Below are positions 20,100 through 30,829 of a DNA stretch of 64,000 bases, in pieces. The notes under the pieces are model-generated. The model searched no databases. It was not told where the DNA came from and saw only the letters and a program-made list of their open reading frames with translations. Position numbers and translations under genes: made by a program. This stretch comes from Ariolimax columbianus (Eukaryota > Mollusca > Gastropoda > Stylommatophora > Arionidae), in assembly GCA_036924085.1 (NCBI GenBank), contig JAVGWX010000011.1, positions 26,219,976 through 26,283,975 of the forward strand, written 5' to 3'. Every line of letters begins with the position of its first letter. Positions within the stretch are counted from its first letter, which is position 1.

Positions 20100-21428
20100 G
20101 CTGGAAAATGTAGTTGGTAATTTCTAAATATGTCATTAGATGGCGGGAACATTACGCTACGTATGTAGCAGGCGCTAGGTGTCGCATACAAGTGTCATTA
20201 GATGGCGGAAACATTCAGCTCTGTAGGTAGCAGACGCTAGTTGTCGCATACAAGTGTCATTAGATGGCGGAAATATTCAGCTGTGTAGGTAGCAGGCGCT
20301 AGGTGTCGCATACAAGTGTCATTAGATGGCGGAAACATTCAGCTGTGTAGGTAGCAGACGCTAGTTGTCGCATACAAGTGTCATTAGATGGCGGAAACAT
20401 TCAGCTCTGTAGGTAGCAGACGCTAGTTGTCGCATGAAAGTGTCGTTAGATGGCGGGAACATTCAGCTGTGTAGGTAGCAGACGCTAGATGTCGCATGAA
20501 AGTGTCGTTAGATGGCGGAAACATTCAGCTGTGTAGGTAGCAGACGCTAGTTGTCGCATGAAAGTGTCGTTAGATGGCGGAAACATTCAGCTGTGTAGGT
20601 AGCAGACGCTAGTTGTCGCATGAAAGTGTCGTTAGATGGCGGAAACATTCAGCTGTGTAGGTAGCAGGCGCTAGGTGTCGCATACAAGTGTCATTAGATG
20701 GCGGAAACATTCAGCTGTGTAGGTAGCAGACGCTAGCTGTCGCATGAAAGTGTCATTAGATGGCGGGAACATTCAGCTGTGTAGGTAGCAGACGCTAGTT
20801 GTCGCATACAAGTGTTATTAGATGGCGGGAACATTCAGCTGTGTAGGTAGCAGACGCTAGTTGTCGCATACAAGTGTCATTAGATGGCGGAAACATTCAG
20901 CTGTGTAGGTAGCAGGCGCTAGGTGTCGCATACAAGTGTCATTAGATGCCGGAAACATTCAGCTGTGTAGGTAGCAGGCGCTAGTTGTCGCATACAAGTG
21001 TCATTAGATGGCGGAAACATTCAGCTGTGTAGGTAGCAGGCGCTAGGTGTCGCATACAAGTGTCATTAGATGGCGGAAACATTCAGCTGTGTAGGTAGCA
21101 GACGCTAGTTGTCGCATGAAAGTGTCATTAGATGGCGGGAACATTCAGCTGTGTAGGTAGCAGACGCTAGTTGTCGCATACAAGTGTTATTAGATGGCGG
21201 GAACATTCAGCTGTGTAGGTAGCAGACGCTAGTTGTCGCATGAAAGTGTCGTTAGATGGTGGAAACATTCAGCTGTGTAGGTAGCAGACGCTAGTTGTCG
21301 CATGAAAGTGTCGTTAGATGGCGGAAACATTCAGCTGTGTAGGTAGCAGACGCTAGTTGTCGCATAAAAGTGTCGTTAGATGGCGGAAACATTCAGCTGT
21401 GTAGGTAGCAGACGCTAGTTGTCGCGTG
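20100..21428. repeat. 62-bp minisatellite, about 21 units
   Basis: Period 62: GTCATTAGATGGCGGAAACA, TTCAGCTGTGTAGGTAGCAG, ACGCTAGTTGTCGCATACAAGT. Two alternating junction variants (CATACAAGTGTCATTAG and CATGAAAGTGTCGTTAG) and G/A variants (GGCGCTAGG or GACGCTAGT) are interspersed, suggesting local higher-order copying. It lies directly before a mariner C-terminus. Confidence 0.95.
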
Positions 21429-21715
21429 CACGTGTGCACGGATGCAAAACTTCGTCAAAACTCACGGACTAGAGGTTGTACTTGAAGTGGAAATATGGCT
21501 GAAACAGCAGAACAAATACCACCATGATGCAGACGTTCGTATACTCGTGAAGCGATGGAATATGTGTATACAGGGTAGTGGGAATTATGTTGAGAAACAA
21601 GGGGCAATTTAAGTGTAATAATAAATGGTTTTCAAGTTCGTACATTATTTAGTTTTTACCAATGTTAATAAGCATTTGTCACCTATTTATTGACTTTGTC
21701 CTCGCGCTACACATC
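21429..21715 (+). pseudogene. Mariner transposase C-terminal fragment
   Basis: An open frame reads LEVVLEVEIWLKQQNKYHHD, ADVRILV, then KRWNMCIQGSGNYVEKQ, the typical mariner C-terminus, followed by 3' sequence shared with 5810-5890. The upstream transposase is missing, replaced by the 62-bp array. Confidence 0.78.
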
Positions 21716-22045
21716 TTAGTAACATGTACACACATACACACAACACACACACACACATTTCACTTAAATGCATAAATATAAATTTATATATATATTCTTT
21801 CTTTTTTGCATTCAGGATCTTTTGGTCAGTCGCCATGATGAAGTCTGCAGGTCGGAGCGGCTGCTCCACAGCTTTTGTCCTTCGAGGCTGGGGGCCCGGC
21901 ACCGCTCCTCCCCGACTGTTATTTGTAGGAGCGACACCAGGGCGATAGGGTAGACTGTCGCATGACCATATCCCATTGATGCGTGTGTGCCCTGGTTTTT
22001 CCCGATTCCTGCGCCGTAGCTGACACACTCTGTCATCGGCAGGTT
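21716..22045. other. (CA)n tract and GC-rich unidentified stretch
   Basis: A short (CA)n-like tract lies at 21725-21757. 21830-22030 is GC-richer than its surroundings and contains a minus-strand open frame of 113 codons. I cannot assign it; it is possibly a dispersed repeat. Confidence 0.45.
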
Positions 22046-22048
22046 GGG

Positions 22049-22120
<72 letters not shown>
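22046..22120. repeat. (TA)n microsatellite
   Basis: About 36 TA dinucleotides. Confidence 0.97.
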
Positions 22121-22122
<2 letters not shown>

Positions 22123-22239
22123 GAGGGGTTTAATTATAATTGTTAGGGTACTTGTTTCATATTACTGCTAGGTGGACCACTTGCCATGTGCTAGTTATGT
22201 GACAGATAAATATACATTACGGACAACACTGTTAGTGCT

Positions 22240-22720
22240 TGCATGGAACAGTCTGTTGTAATGAAGTTTCTTTTGAAAGAAGGCGTGAAATCTGCAGAAA
22301 TTTATAGCAATCACAAATAGGTGATGAGACACTCAGCCGCAGTAAGACATTTGAATTGTGTAAACGTTTAAGAGAAGGTCGTACATCCGTAAAAGATGAT
22401 GTCCACAGTTATCCATGTGGGTATCCCGATTATGGAACGCCTTTACCTGGAAAATCGACGCATAAACTGTCACGAAATTCCACAACATGCAATCATTTCT
22501 CTGGTACCCGAAAACATTATTGTTCATGAACATTTCCATTTTTTAAAGGTTAGTTCACGTTGGGTGTCAAGACAGCTTTCCGCTTTTGACCGGCAAGTTT
22601 GAGTTGAAGGCAAGTTTGGACATTAAAGGGCATGACTACTTGGATCGCTTCATTACATGGTAGCAAATCTGGACACATCATTATACTTCTGAATCGAAAC
22701 GAGCGTCCACGCAGTAGAAG
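22240..22720 (+). pseudogene. Mariner transposase N-terminal half, degenerate
   Basis: Plus strand: EQSVVMKFLLKEGVKSAEIY, SRSKTFELCKR-like segment, ENRRINCHEI, VHEHFHFLKVSSRW followed by VSRQLSAFDRQV, then a frameshifted LDRFIT region. Helix-turn-helix motifs are recognisable and the catalytic core is missing. Multiple stops. Confidence 0.82.
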
Positions 22721-22754
22721 CATACACAATCACCAGCACAGATGCATATACATA

Positions 22755-23040
22755 CTTTTCATTGATGGGCAGACACAGATCTTCAGACTCAGAACAAGAC
22801 ATGGCCGGATTCACGACCCATCTCCAAATACTGGATGTTAGAGACACCGCCACGTGCAATTGTGGATCACCCAAGCAAAGACCAGAACATTTCCTGCAGG
22901 CCTGCCTTACTAATACAGACCAAAAAGGGACAATCAGGTCAGGAAGACCGGTCGCACTCGACAAGCTGTAGGAGACTGGTGAAGACATCAAACGCACAGT
23001 CTCTTTCGTGAATCTCACGGGGCTAGAAGTAAAACATGTT
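22755..23040 (+). pseudogene. LINE ORF2 C-terminal fragment (Cys/His motif)
   Basis: Plus strand: LMGRHRSSDSEQD, then DTATCNCGSPKQRPEHFLQ with the C-N-C-G...EH..Q.C arrangement found at the C-terminus of RNase H-type LINEs, then LDKL, TVSFVNLTGLEV and a stop. It is similar in layout to 34944-35204 and 41067-41300. Confidence 0.72.
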
Positions 23041-24200
23041 TATCGAATAAGAAGAAGTAGAAACCGTATCATTAAGTATTAAATGGGAAGAGTTTGTTTT
23101 TTCCAAACTGGCGCGGCGTTATCAGTTAGGGAGAAAAAACAGGGTGAGTGCTGATGTTCTGAGTATATATCTGACTGTGCAACAAATGTTGTCACGTATA
23201 TGTATATGTATATGTATATATATATTTTTATATTTGTGCATTTCGTCTTGTCGGACGATAGTAATTGTGCTTTTAGCACAAAGCCTGGACGGAAAATATA
23301 CAGACCATATTGTCCATGCAGTATGGTCCCTCTCTCGGTCTGCCTTGTTTGCTCCAAGGGAAAGGTGATACCAATACATTTGGAACAAAGCAAGCTGAAG
23401 AAGTTGCCGGATCAGCAGAGCAATATTCTATCTGTTCGCCTGTCGAGGCTTCACTCCTAGACCATCCGCCGACTAAGGCTAACGACCTGGTCTGCTCTAC
23501 CACAACACTCAGCTTTTCTCGCTCTAGGATAAGGCGTTGCTTCCTCTTGTCTGTGATCCTTCGCACATCGTCGGTTGTCAGGTTTGGTAGACGCTGACCA
23601 ACTTTCAGAGTTACCAGAAAACAGGTTGCCCAGCCATATCTGACAAAACCCGACAAGATACGCCAGTATCGTATCTTCAAGGCTTCAGATAGTTTGAAAT
23701 CAGAGTTTTCTTCTCCTATATGAGCTGCCTTCCACATGGCAGTCGATGACCAATTTCAACGGGAAATGGACCATCTATCATCAGAAATGTCATCACAACA
23801 CGCTGTTCCTGCACTGGAGATTAACGACCAGAAGCCATTTTTTTTTAAACAAAGGGTGGAAAAAACAGTGCCAGGGGTGCATTCTCGGCAGCACTGGTAC
23901 GATCGGGTCCCAAATGTTGTGGTCACACTACGGACATGTCAAGATAGCATGTATGCCAAGCTACATCATCGCCTTCTGACCCTTATCAAATAGTTGGCAC
24001 TAGTTCCAGGGGACGTCTCAGCTCGCCAGCTATTGAATCAGGCCACGGAGATTATGATTGGCGCGCATCCGTTTCCTACATGGTTCCACCCTCGAGGTCG
24101 GTCTCACACCGCCTGGCTAAGCGAAACAGGAATGACTTTCTTTTCACTGTTGCACATGTAGTTATTGTAGATACCGTCGATTGGTGAGACGGGCCCTTGT
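23041..24200. other. Unidentified, possibly dispersed-repeat DNA
   Basis: A TATATG-rich tract lies at 23196-23232. Minus-strand open frame 23273-23737 (154 codons) and plus-strand 23736-23993 (85 codons) have no domain I recognise. CGACTAAGGCTAACGACCTG resembles CAACCAAGGCTAATGAGCTC at 39972, so part may be a dispersed repeat. Confidence 0.4.
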
Positions 24201-24205
24201 TGCAT

Positions 24206-24507
24206 CAGCGAACTAGTACTACTACTACTACTACTACTACTCCTACTACCACTACTACTACTTCTACTACTACTACTCCTACTACCACTGCTACTACTAC
24301 GACCACTACTGCTGCTGTTGCTACTACTACTACTACTTCTACCACTACCACTACTACTATTACTGCTGCTGCTACTACTACTACTACTGCTACTACTACC
24401 ACTATTACCACTGCCACTACTATTACTACTATAACTACTATTACTACTACTGCTACTACTACTCCTAATACTGATATTTCTATTTTTTTCTACTGCTGCT
24501 GCTGTTG

Positions 24508-24546
<39 letters not shown>

Positions 24547-24580
24547 TCACTACTGCTACTACTACTACTACGACTTTTCA
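24206..24580. repeat. (CTA)n-rich imperfect trinucleotide repeat
   Basis: About 370 bp of ACT/ACC/GCT triplets, giving long poly-Thr, poly-Ser and poly-Val frames that are not genes. Confidence 0.96.
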
Positions 24581-25090
24581 TGTTTAAAATACTCATGCCC
24601 TTGACATACCAAGGTTTCCGTCTGTCATTAATGATTTGGCTGCTGTGACAAAACATTCTGACGACGTCATAATTACTAGTCAATTGATTTGACATTTGTT
24701 GCATAACATGTGCACATAAAGATTTGAAATGTTTGATATGTCTGTTGAAGAACAAACAAACACATTAAATGTTTAAATTTGTTTTTAAATACAATTGTGT
24801 GATAACAATAAAAACTACTTACTATCTTGTAGCAGACATGACACTTGAATACTTAAAACCCTGACATTGAAAGAGACAGGTATACACCTGCAGACAGGTA
24901 CCTGTAGCAGGTTTATTTTACGATTGTACTTCCTGCTGAGACAGAATGCGAAATGTAGAGCTGTGAAATATCGTTCAAGCATTACTCTGTACCACCGAAT
25001 GTATTGATGGAGAGAACGTCAAATAACTTGGCCACCTAATCAGAATACAGTATGCCTAACTACTCATGTGCGCATATAGCGAACTGTAAT
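24581..25090. other. Intergenic, no gene seen
   Basis: AT-rich; nothing recognisable on either strand. Confidence 0.5.
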
Positions 25091-25091
25091 T

Positions 25092-25619
25092 GTGTTTTCG
25101 CAAACTACGCAGACCAAGACAGGAAAAATTACAGACATTTTAAATGGTCACGATATTACAACTTCATCGAAGCGTCTGATCCTGGATGAAAAAAAACAAA
25201 AACAACTTACGTCCCACCACGACGCCTCGCGGCACAAGTGGATAAAACAAGACAAGCCATTATGCGGCTTCCAACGACAGCTTGATTGTGTCTGGCGTTT
25301 TGAGAACGGGTCTTATTATGTTCCTGATTTTGTTGACACGAACAACCCCAAACAGCCTGCGATTTTCCAATTTCAATTGTCACAGTGTCTGCATATCAAA
25401 GACCTTGTCAACTGTTACACAAAATGCACTATTACTTTTCATCCAATGCAGCGCTTAGTTGTTGCTACAATACAATTGGGGTCCGCCAGGAATATTCTAA
25501 TTCATCCAATCTTATCTTCGCTTGCTTGCAATCAGTCATCAGTTGTTTCGACTCGTAGGACTTTGGAATCAATATCGATTGTAGATGCCTCAATCGTCTT
25601 TGATTCTTGGATGACATAG
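25092..25619 (+). other. Unidentified 175-codon open frame
   Basis: Longest open frame in the window that is neither receptor, repeat nor known transposon. It begins at a GTG, so the true start, if any, is unclear. Composition is ordinary (CGFQRQLDCVWRFENGSYYV, FVDTNNPKQPAIFQFQLSQC) with several Cys, but I see no signal peptide, membrane segment or known motif. The end runs into dispersed repeat family X. It could be an exon, part of a longer repeat or chance. Confidence 0.25.
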
Positions 25620-26060
25620 TACTTGTCACAGCCGAGGAAGGCAGCCTCATGTTTGAGACGCTCCTCATAGAAGAAAATAGCGCTGTGATGGGATCAAGAT
25701 GGTGAGCAGCGGATGAGCTGCAGTGGTCAGCCACCCATAGCTGACTGCTTGCGTCAGGGCCAGCGAACCAGAGGTGCAAAGACCGTTATACACCTCCACG
25801 CGATGATCCTACATAACAGGCTGCAGCAGGGCAGACTTGCTAAGGAGAAGGGATCGAAGAGGTAATGCTACCCTGGTACTAAAAAAATGCTTGCTGAAGT
25901 CGGATGTGTTGGACTTAAAGGTGCAAATATCGAAGTCAAGATGTAAACTACGACACAACGCAATCCGTTCTCTTGACTACATTCTGCATCTTCAGCCTTT
26001 TCAAGGTTTGGTAGCAGAACATTGAGAAGGAACGAAGCCAAGCCAAGCGCCGTGATAGAA
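25600..26060 (-). repeat. Dispersed repeat family X, copy 3 (longest)
   Basis: Minus-strand copy of about 450 bp. Landmarks: GTCAGCCACCCATAGCTGAC, GGGCCAGCGAACCAGAGGTG, ACACCTCCACGCGATGATCC, GGTGCAAATATCGAAGTCAAG, ACTACGACACAACGCAATCC and TTTGGTAGCAGAACATTGAG. It matches copies 4 and 5 in order and in inverted orientation. The rightmost open minus frame reads FFYEERLKHEAAFLGC, which I do not recognise. Confidence 0.7.
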
Positions 26061-26084
26061 ACTAATATCACCAAATCCAAATTC

Positions 26085-26372
26085 ATACGAAACTGTTTCG
26101 TCCATTGTGACCCAGTCGTCCTCGATGGAGAAACCTTGGTGAACGTCGAGTAGAACTGCTATCTTGGACGCCCCCTAAACGTCTAGAACCAGAACTTACG
26201 AGACGTCGCCATGCTGGCTATGCGGCCGTCTCGTCATTCAGACAGACCTGGAAGGTTACGATGTATCGGACTATACCAGTTTCTCTCTTCAAAACCACTG
26301 TGACCAGTGCAATGTGCTATGCTGCTGAAACATGTACACTTGCAAAAGCAATGGAGAACGAACTGCGAGTGA
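26085..26372 (+). pseudogene. LINE-D RT thumb fragment
   Basis: Plus strand: VLDGETLVNVE, NCYLGRPLN, RRRHAGYAAVSSFRQTWKV, MYRTIPVSLFKTTVTSAMCY, AAETCTLAKAMENELR. The AETxTLxKAxE signature identifies the thumb and C-terminal region of a LINE RT. Continues after low-complexity DNA at 26693. Confidence 0.75.
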
Positions 26373-26379
26373 CCTAGAT

Positions 26380-26460
26380 CTTTTTCTCTTCGTCTCTCTC
26401 TCTCTCGGTCTCTCTTTCTCTGTCTCTCTCTCTTTCTCTCTCTCTTTTTCTCTGTTTCTG
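26380..26460. repeat. (TC)n microsatellite
   Basis: About 80 bp of CT-rich repeat between the two pieces of LINE-D. Confidence 0.95.
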
Positions 26461-26509
26461 CATACTCGTCCTTAATCTCACCCGCAATCAGCGAATGTAG
26501 AATCTCCAC

Positions 26510-26692
26510 AATTCGAACCTACTCAACTATCATTGAGGAGCCCAACTATCATTGAGGAGCCCAACTATCATTGAGGAGCCCAACTATCATTGAGGAGCCC
26601 AACTATCATTGAGGAGCCCAACTATCATTGAGGAGCCCAATTATCATTGAGGAGCCCAACTATCATTGAGGAGCCCAACTATCATTGAGGAA
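26510..26692. repeat. 19-bp minisatellite, about 9.5 units
   Basis: Unit CAACTATCATTGAGGAGCC, period 19, nearly perfect. The right edge reads ACTATCATTGAGGAACTG (T-I-I-E-E-L) and runs into LINE-D sequence, suggesting the unit was copied from the element. Confidence 0.95.
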
Positions 26693-26800
26693 CTGTGCGG
26701 TTGTTTACCAAAAATAAACAAAACATCGGTGGGCAGACCATATGCTCAGAACAATGAAGTATGGACGTTGAAAAGCGTCGACAGTTGTCTGGTACTCTTA
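26693..26800 (+). pseudogene. LINE-D C-terminal fragment
   Basis: TIIEEL..., then KHRWADHMLRTMKYGR, the RWAxHxxR motif that follows the RT thumb in LINEs. Short and frameshifted. Confidence 0.55.
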
Positions 26801-26839
26801 ATGCGGAAATACGTAGCCAGGTAGGAGTGCATGGGATTC

Positions 26840-27070
26840 TGACCAACGCATTGCAGGTCTATCTTCGGTAGTAGACTAATTTGGCGGTAGTTTTCAATAA
26901 TTTCGTTATCTCCCTTTTCGTGGATTAGAATAGTTTTTGAGGATTTCCATTTGTCATGAATGTGTTGTTTCAATGCATTTATTAAATAGCTTTGACAGCT
27001 GAAATGGTATACTTTCACCTCCAGCTTTAAGAATATCTACGGTTATCCGTTCTGTTCCTGGGGCTGTTCA
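26840..27070 (-). pseudogene. LINE RT finger fragment
   Basis: Minus strand: YLINALKQHIHDKWKSSKTI, LIHEKGDNEIIENYRQISLL. The W+xxxIxxIxKKGD...NYRPISLL motif is the RT finger region of CR1/Jockey-type LINEs. 27112-27294 on the same strand is open but unassigned. Confidence 0.8.
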
Positions 27071-27740
27071 ATGATATATTATGTAAGCCTTTCTATTTCC
27101 CTATTTTATCGTTATTTTCGTGACTTTAAATGTCTGAGAAAAATAAACGCTTGTATTTTCACAACATTTCGAGAGGCGGACTTTGGATTCAGTTCAAGTG
27201 CCATCTCTGCATCAAATGTCGGCTGCAATGCATCTCCAGTGCACTTTATACCTTTGCCGTAATTGTGCAATCTGACAAGCTTTTTCCAGTCCACTTCCTA
27301 AATATATTCACTCACTTAATACAATGTCTTGACTCTGGAACGACTGCCTTACACACTACCCCCTAGTATGGTCTTGTATATGATCAACAAAACCTAAATG
27401 TCTAAACATGGTCTAACTTTTATTTTGACCATTAATTCCTTTTTTATCCCAAACTTTGTCAATACCGCCCAATTTGTTTTCTTCTCTTTCCAAAAAATGC
27501 GACCCAATCTTCTGTGTACCAACATTTGTCTTGGATTAAGAAGTATTTGGGCAGTATTTTTTCGACAGACAGTAGGATTTACAGGGAAATTGAGACTAGG
27601 TGTCAGGTAGCATCTGCGGTGAGCTATGCCTACTGCCTAGACACACGAGTATAAGTTTGGCAACAAAGCAACAGCTGATAAACAGTATATTTATTGCCGA
27701 CTGTGCTACCAGTATCAAACATGGCCTCTGTCCAGGGCGC
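27071..27740. other. Intergenic, no certain gene
   Basis: Only short open frames. The minus strand at 27112-27294 may be more LINE sequence from the element at 26840, but no motif is clear. Confidence 0.4.
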
Positions 27741-27744
27741 GCAA

Positions 27745-28075
27745 GAGCAGAATTTCAACTTGCGAAATGAAGTGTTTGAGGAAAGTCATCGGTGTTACCA
27801 GGAGAGACAGAATGCGGAACGACGACATTCAAAGTATGGTCGGCACTACGTCTTGTGTCGAATACATTTCCAGGCAGAAAATAAGTTGGTTTGGTTATAT
27901 CATACGAATGCACCCTCATCAACTACCACTGATGGTTTACAATGCTGGTAGATCTGGCTACAGAGCAGGGGGCAGCCGCGAGGTAGGTGGATAGATCACA
28001 TTAGAGTGATTGTGCAGCCACAAAGTCTCACATTGACCGACGCAACGCACTCGGCGCAGGATAGACGACTTTAAC
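27745..28075 (+). pseudogene. LINE RT C-terminal fragment
   Basis: Plus strand: MKCLRKVIGVTRRDRMRNDD, ISRQKISWFGYIIRMHPHQ, NAGRSGYRAGG, then after a one-base shift RGRWIDHIRVIVQ and DATHSAQDRRL. The CLRK..GVTRRDR, WFGYIxRM and GRWIDxI segments are standard for LINE ORF2 ends. Its 3' end is about 130 bp from GPCR3. Confidence 0.82.
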
Positions 28076-28204
28076 TCTCCATGACGCTTAACGGTGCAAG
28101 TGAAAATTGAACTAACTAGTAGTTTTAAAAACATAATTTCGTAAAGATTTAACTAAAATTGCATGCATATTTCGAATTGGCTCGTCTGCTCTATTGTACA
28201 CTGC

Positions 28205-29290
28205 TCAACATACCACTTGACACTGGCTCAACACTCGTCTATACCTGGTGTTCAGCTTCATGTACACAATGAAGCTGAAAGAGCACCCAAGAGAACCTGA
28301 GGTGGACCCCAATGCCCATAGTGTGGTAGTTAAGTTGCTCTCCCTGCCGTTCGTGATGCTTGGGATGCAATAATACATAGCTACTGTGATGATCTTTGGA
28401 ACGTTACAAACTGTCAGAGATATCGTCAAGAATAAGACAACTTTTACGAGTCGTCTCTCGCGATTGGACAGGGTTGTTTCCACATTGGCCGGCAATGTCT
28501 GCTGCTTTTTAAAATCTCTTCGAGATTCAAGGTTAGGTGAATGTTGTCTAACTCTTGAAGCCTCTTGCAAAGAGAGACCCATACACACAGCAGACACAAC
28601 GATAATAGTCTGAGATAGAAGCCAAATGGACGCCCCAGTTGTTACATCAAGTACAATTTCAAACAACGCTGCAGTCTTATCAATTGATCTTGTCAAAACA
28701 CGTACTGGAGCCTCTGTTGATAAAGTATTCGTACTCAGTAAAATACTTTCTGCCCAGGTACTTTTTCTTTTAATAAAAATTGGTAAATGGATACCGATGT
28801 AAATAATGTAGATTGTAAGTATGGATATTAGGCATCGATATCTTGTGAAGATGACTTTGACTTTGAAAGGAGATATTACGCAGACACATCTTTCTGTTGA
28901 TATCATGGCAGTTATCCAACATGATATCTCGTAGAAAGTACTGAATGTCCAGTTGAAGAACACATGCCCCAAGTACCAGTTATCAACAGGGCTGGTTGGG
29001 TATAGGAAGTACGTGACGTTGCAGATACAGCTGGCTAGCTGTGAGCTAGCGACGAGAAGGTCTGTGAAGGAGAGAGCGAAAAGGCCAACGCTCATGCTGT
29101 CTTTGAGACCCAGTTTTGAGAAGACGGCCATGTTGACGAGACTAGCGATAACACCAACAACTGAGATGATCGTACGGACAATGACGTTTAAGTAGATGTG
29201 GATGTATACCATCATGTGATTGCTAAGAACCTGCGACATGTCGGTAGGATGGGTTTTTTTCAGATGAATATGTCTCTTCTTAGTCTTCAT
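28205..29290 (-). CDS. Class A GPCR, chemosensory-receptor-like (GPCR3)
   Basis: Single-exon seven-transmembrane receptor of 361 residues on the minus strand. The ATG at 29290 is upstream-most; an alternative at 29239 (M18, MSQVLSN) would give 344 residues and aligns better with GPCR4's RVLSQ. TM1 LVNMAVFSKLGL keeps the Asn, TM2 ALSFTDLLV keeps D77, TM3 ends TERC (E133-R134-C135, intact E/DRY equivalent), ICL2 is SPFKVKVIFTRY, ICL3 ends LSNRERRLVKVV, TM6 has CNVP and TM7 SFIVY in place of NPxxY. No cysteine at the top of TM3, as in the other three. The frame is intact. Diverged from GPCR1/2 but clearly the same family through FKVK.IFTR and RERR.VKV. Ligand unknown. Confidence 0.88.
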   Translation of the reverse strand: MKTKKRHIHLKKTHPTDMSQVLSNHMMVYIHIYLNVIVRTIISVVGVIASLVNMAVFSKLGLKDSMSVGLFALSFTDLLVASSQLASCICNVTYFLYPTSPVDNWYLGHVFFNWTFSTFYEISCWITAMISTERCVCVISPFKVKVIFTRYRCLISILTIYIIYIGIHLPIFIKRKSTWAESILLSTNTLSTEAPVRVLTRSIDKTAALFEIVLDVTTGASIWLLSQTIIVVSAVCMGLSLQEASRVRQHSPNLESRRDFKKQQTLPANVETTLSNRERRLVKVVLFLTISLTVCNVPKIITVAMYYCIPSITNGRESNLTTTLWALGSTSGSLGCSFSFIVYMKLNTRYRRVLSQCQVVC

Positions 29291-29715
29291 ACTAGTGTTA
29301 GACAGAGGTCAAACATACCACATCTTTTAACACATATCACTGGATTTGTAATAATAGTTTTAAAAAACGGGAAACGGATATGTCAATCTCAGGTTTCCAT
29401 GGTAACTGATGAATCAAAACATAAAACAGTCAATATTCAAAAAGTAACTAAGTTTTTTAATTACAAGTGTTAATTAATACTAAGACATTGTCCTTGGAGA
29501 TTTCGGACAATCCCGTCATGACATTCGTCATCAACCTTTCAGAAAGTACAATGTGACGATCACGAGACTGAGAGTGAATACAATGTAACAGATGCATTGT
29601 TGAGGGCGATTTGAAAAGTTATGTATTTGAAGAGATGATGTGCATGATTTACACATGCGCTATACATTTTCTTAAAGCTTGGAATGTCGCTAAGATTATG
29701 TGTCATTGTTGTTAA
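29291..29715. other. 5' flank of GPCR3, no gene seen
   Basis: AT-rich. No recognisable promoter element or coding sequence. Confidence 0.5.
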
Positions 29716-30394
29716 CGCAGTTACTATCCAGGTCAACATTCATACGCCAACGTCATATATGGTCTTCCAATCCTGTCGGTATGCACAGCTGATTGCACAT
29801 CCTCGCCAGAAGCGCAACGGAGCCCATTGTTGTATTCCTTCAGCTTCGGGAGGAAGAATAAAGCACAGGATTCCAAATGAGGACTGAGGCATGTTCATCA
29901 CTACAGATGCCATGGTTGAGCTATGCGTGCGGTAAAATGTCGTGAAACATGAGACGTCCCAAAACAGCCACTGTTTGTCGTCTCTTGTGCGGGCTACTAT
30001 TGCTGTGCTGAAGTACTGCGTGCTTGCCCACACGAACACGCAGCAACTGTGTTTGAAGTTTTAGCAAAGGTTTTATATATCGATTGGAGATTCCGCTATG
30101 CCGTGCTTCAAAAATCCAGTGTGGACTACACACTCGCGGTCCCAACATATTGTCATCAAATTTGTGTTTGCGGAGGCGACGACCTTGCATTTTTGTGGAG
30201 CAGGTGAGTTCGTCTACCTGTGCTCCATAGACTGACGCTTGTTTTCTGTGTCATTGTGATGTGCCCATGACTCGTCACAAGTAATAATTCGGTGAAAAAA
30301 GACATCGCTTTCCTGTTCATATCACGTCAGAAGTTCTTGACACACATGCTGACTGTACTGGTTTACGTCTGGTCTGAGCGTGCGAGGGACTCAT

Positions 30395-30658
30395 CTCTAA
30401 CACACTGTCCTATACCTAAGGGATCCATCTCACACACACTGTCCTATACCCAAGGGATCCATCTCACACACACTGTCCTATACCAAAGGGACCCATCTCA
30501 CACACACTTTCCTATACCCAAAGGGATCCATCTCACACACACTGTCCTATACCAAAGGGACCCATCTCACACACACTTTCCTATACCCAAAGGGATCCAT
30601 CTCACACACACTTTTCTATACCCATTGGATCCATCTCGCACTCACTTTCATATATCCA
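30395..30658. repeat. 34-bp minisatellite from mariner ARW motif, about 7.5 units
   Basis: Units of 33-35 bp: CTGTCCTATACCCAAGGG then ATCCATCTCACACACA. On the minus strand a unit reads YRTVC-RWIP, with a small deletion, matching the mariner motif GYxKVxARWxP. The undamaged motif IGYMKVSARWI abuts the array at 30655-30690 and VPRTL lies on the other side. Confidence 0.92.
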
Positions 30659-30829
30659 ATCATGGCACAGATAATGTGCTGAATTCGCTAGATCGGACTC
30701 GTATATATTTCGGCTACATCTTTTTGCCTTATTAATTATTATTATATATAAATATGTTATTAATTTATTTGTTCTGACTTTATCTATCTGCTTGACACGT
30801 CTATTGGCACTCATTAGTTTTTTTTCATG

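Noticed and set aside
24104..24755. Poly-Thr, poly-Ser and poly-Val open frames
   Set aside because: Translations of an imperfect (CTA)n repeat.
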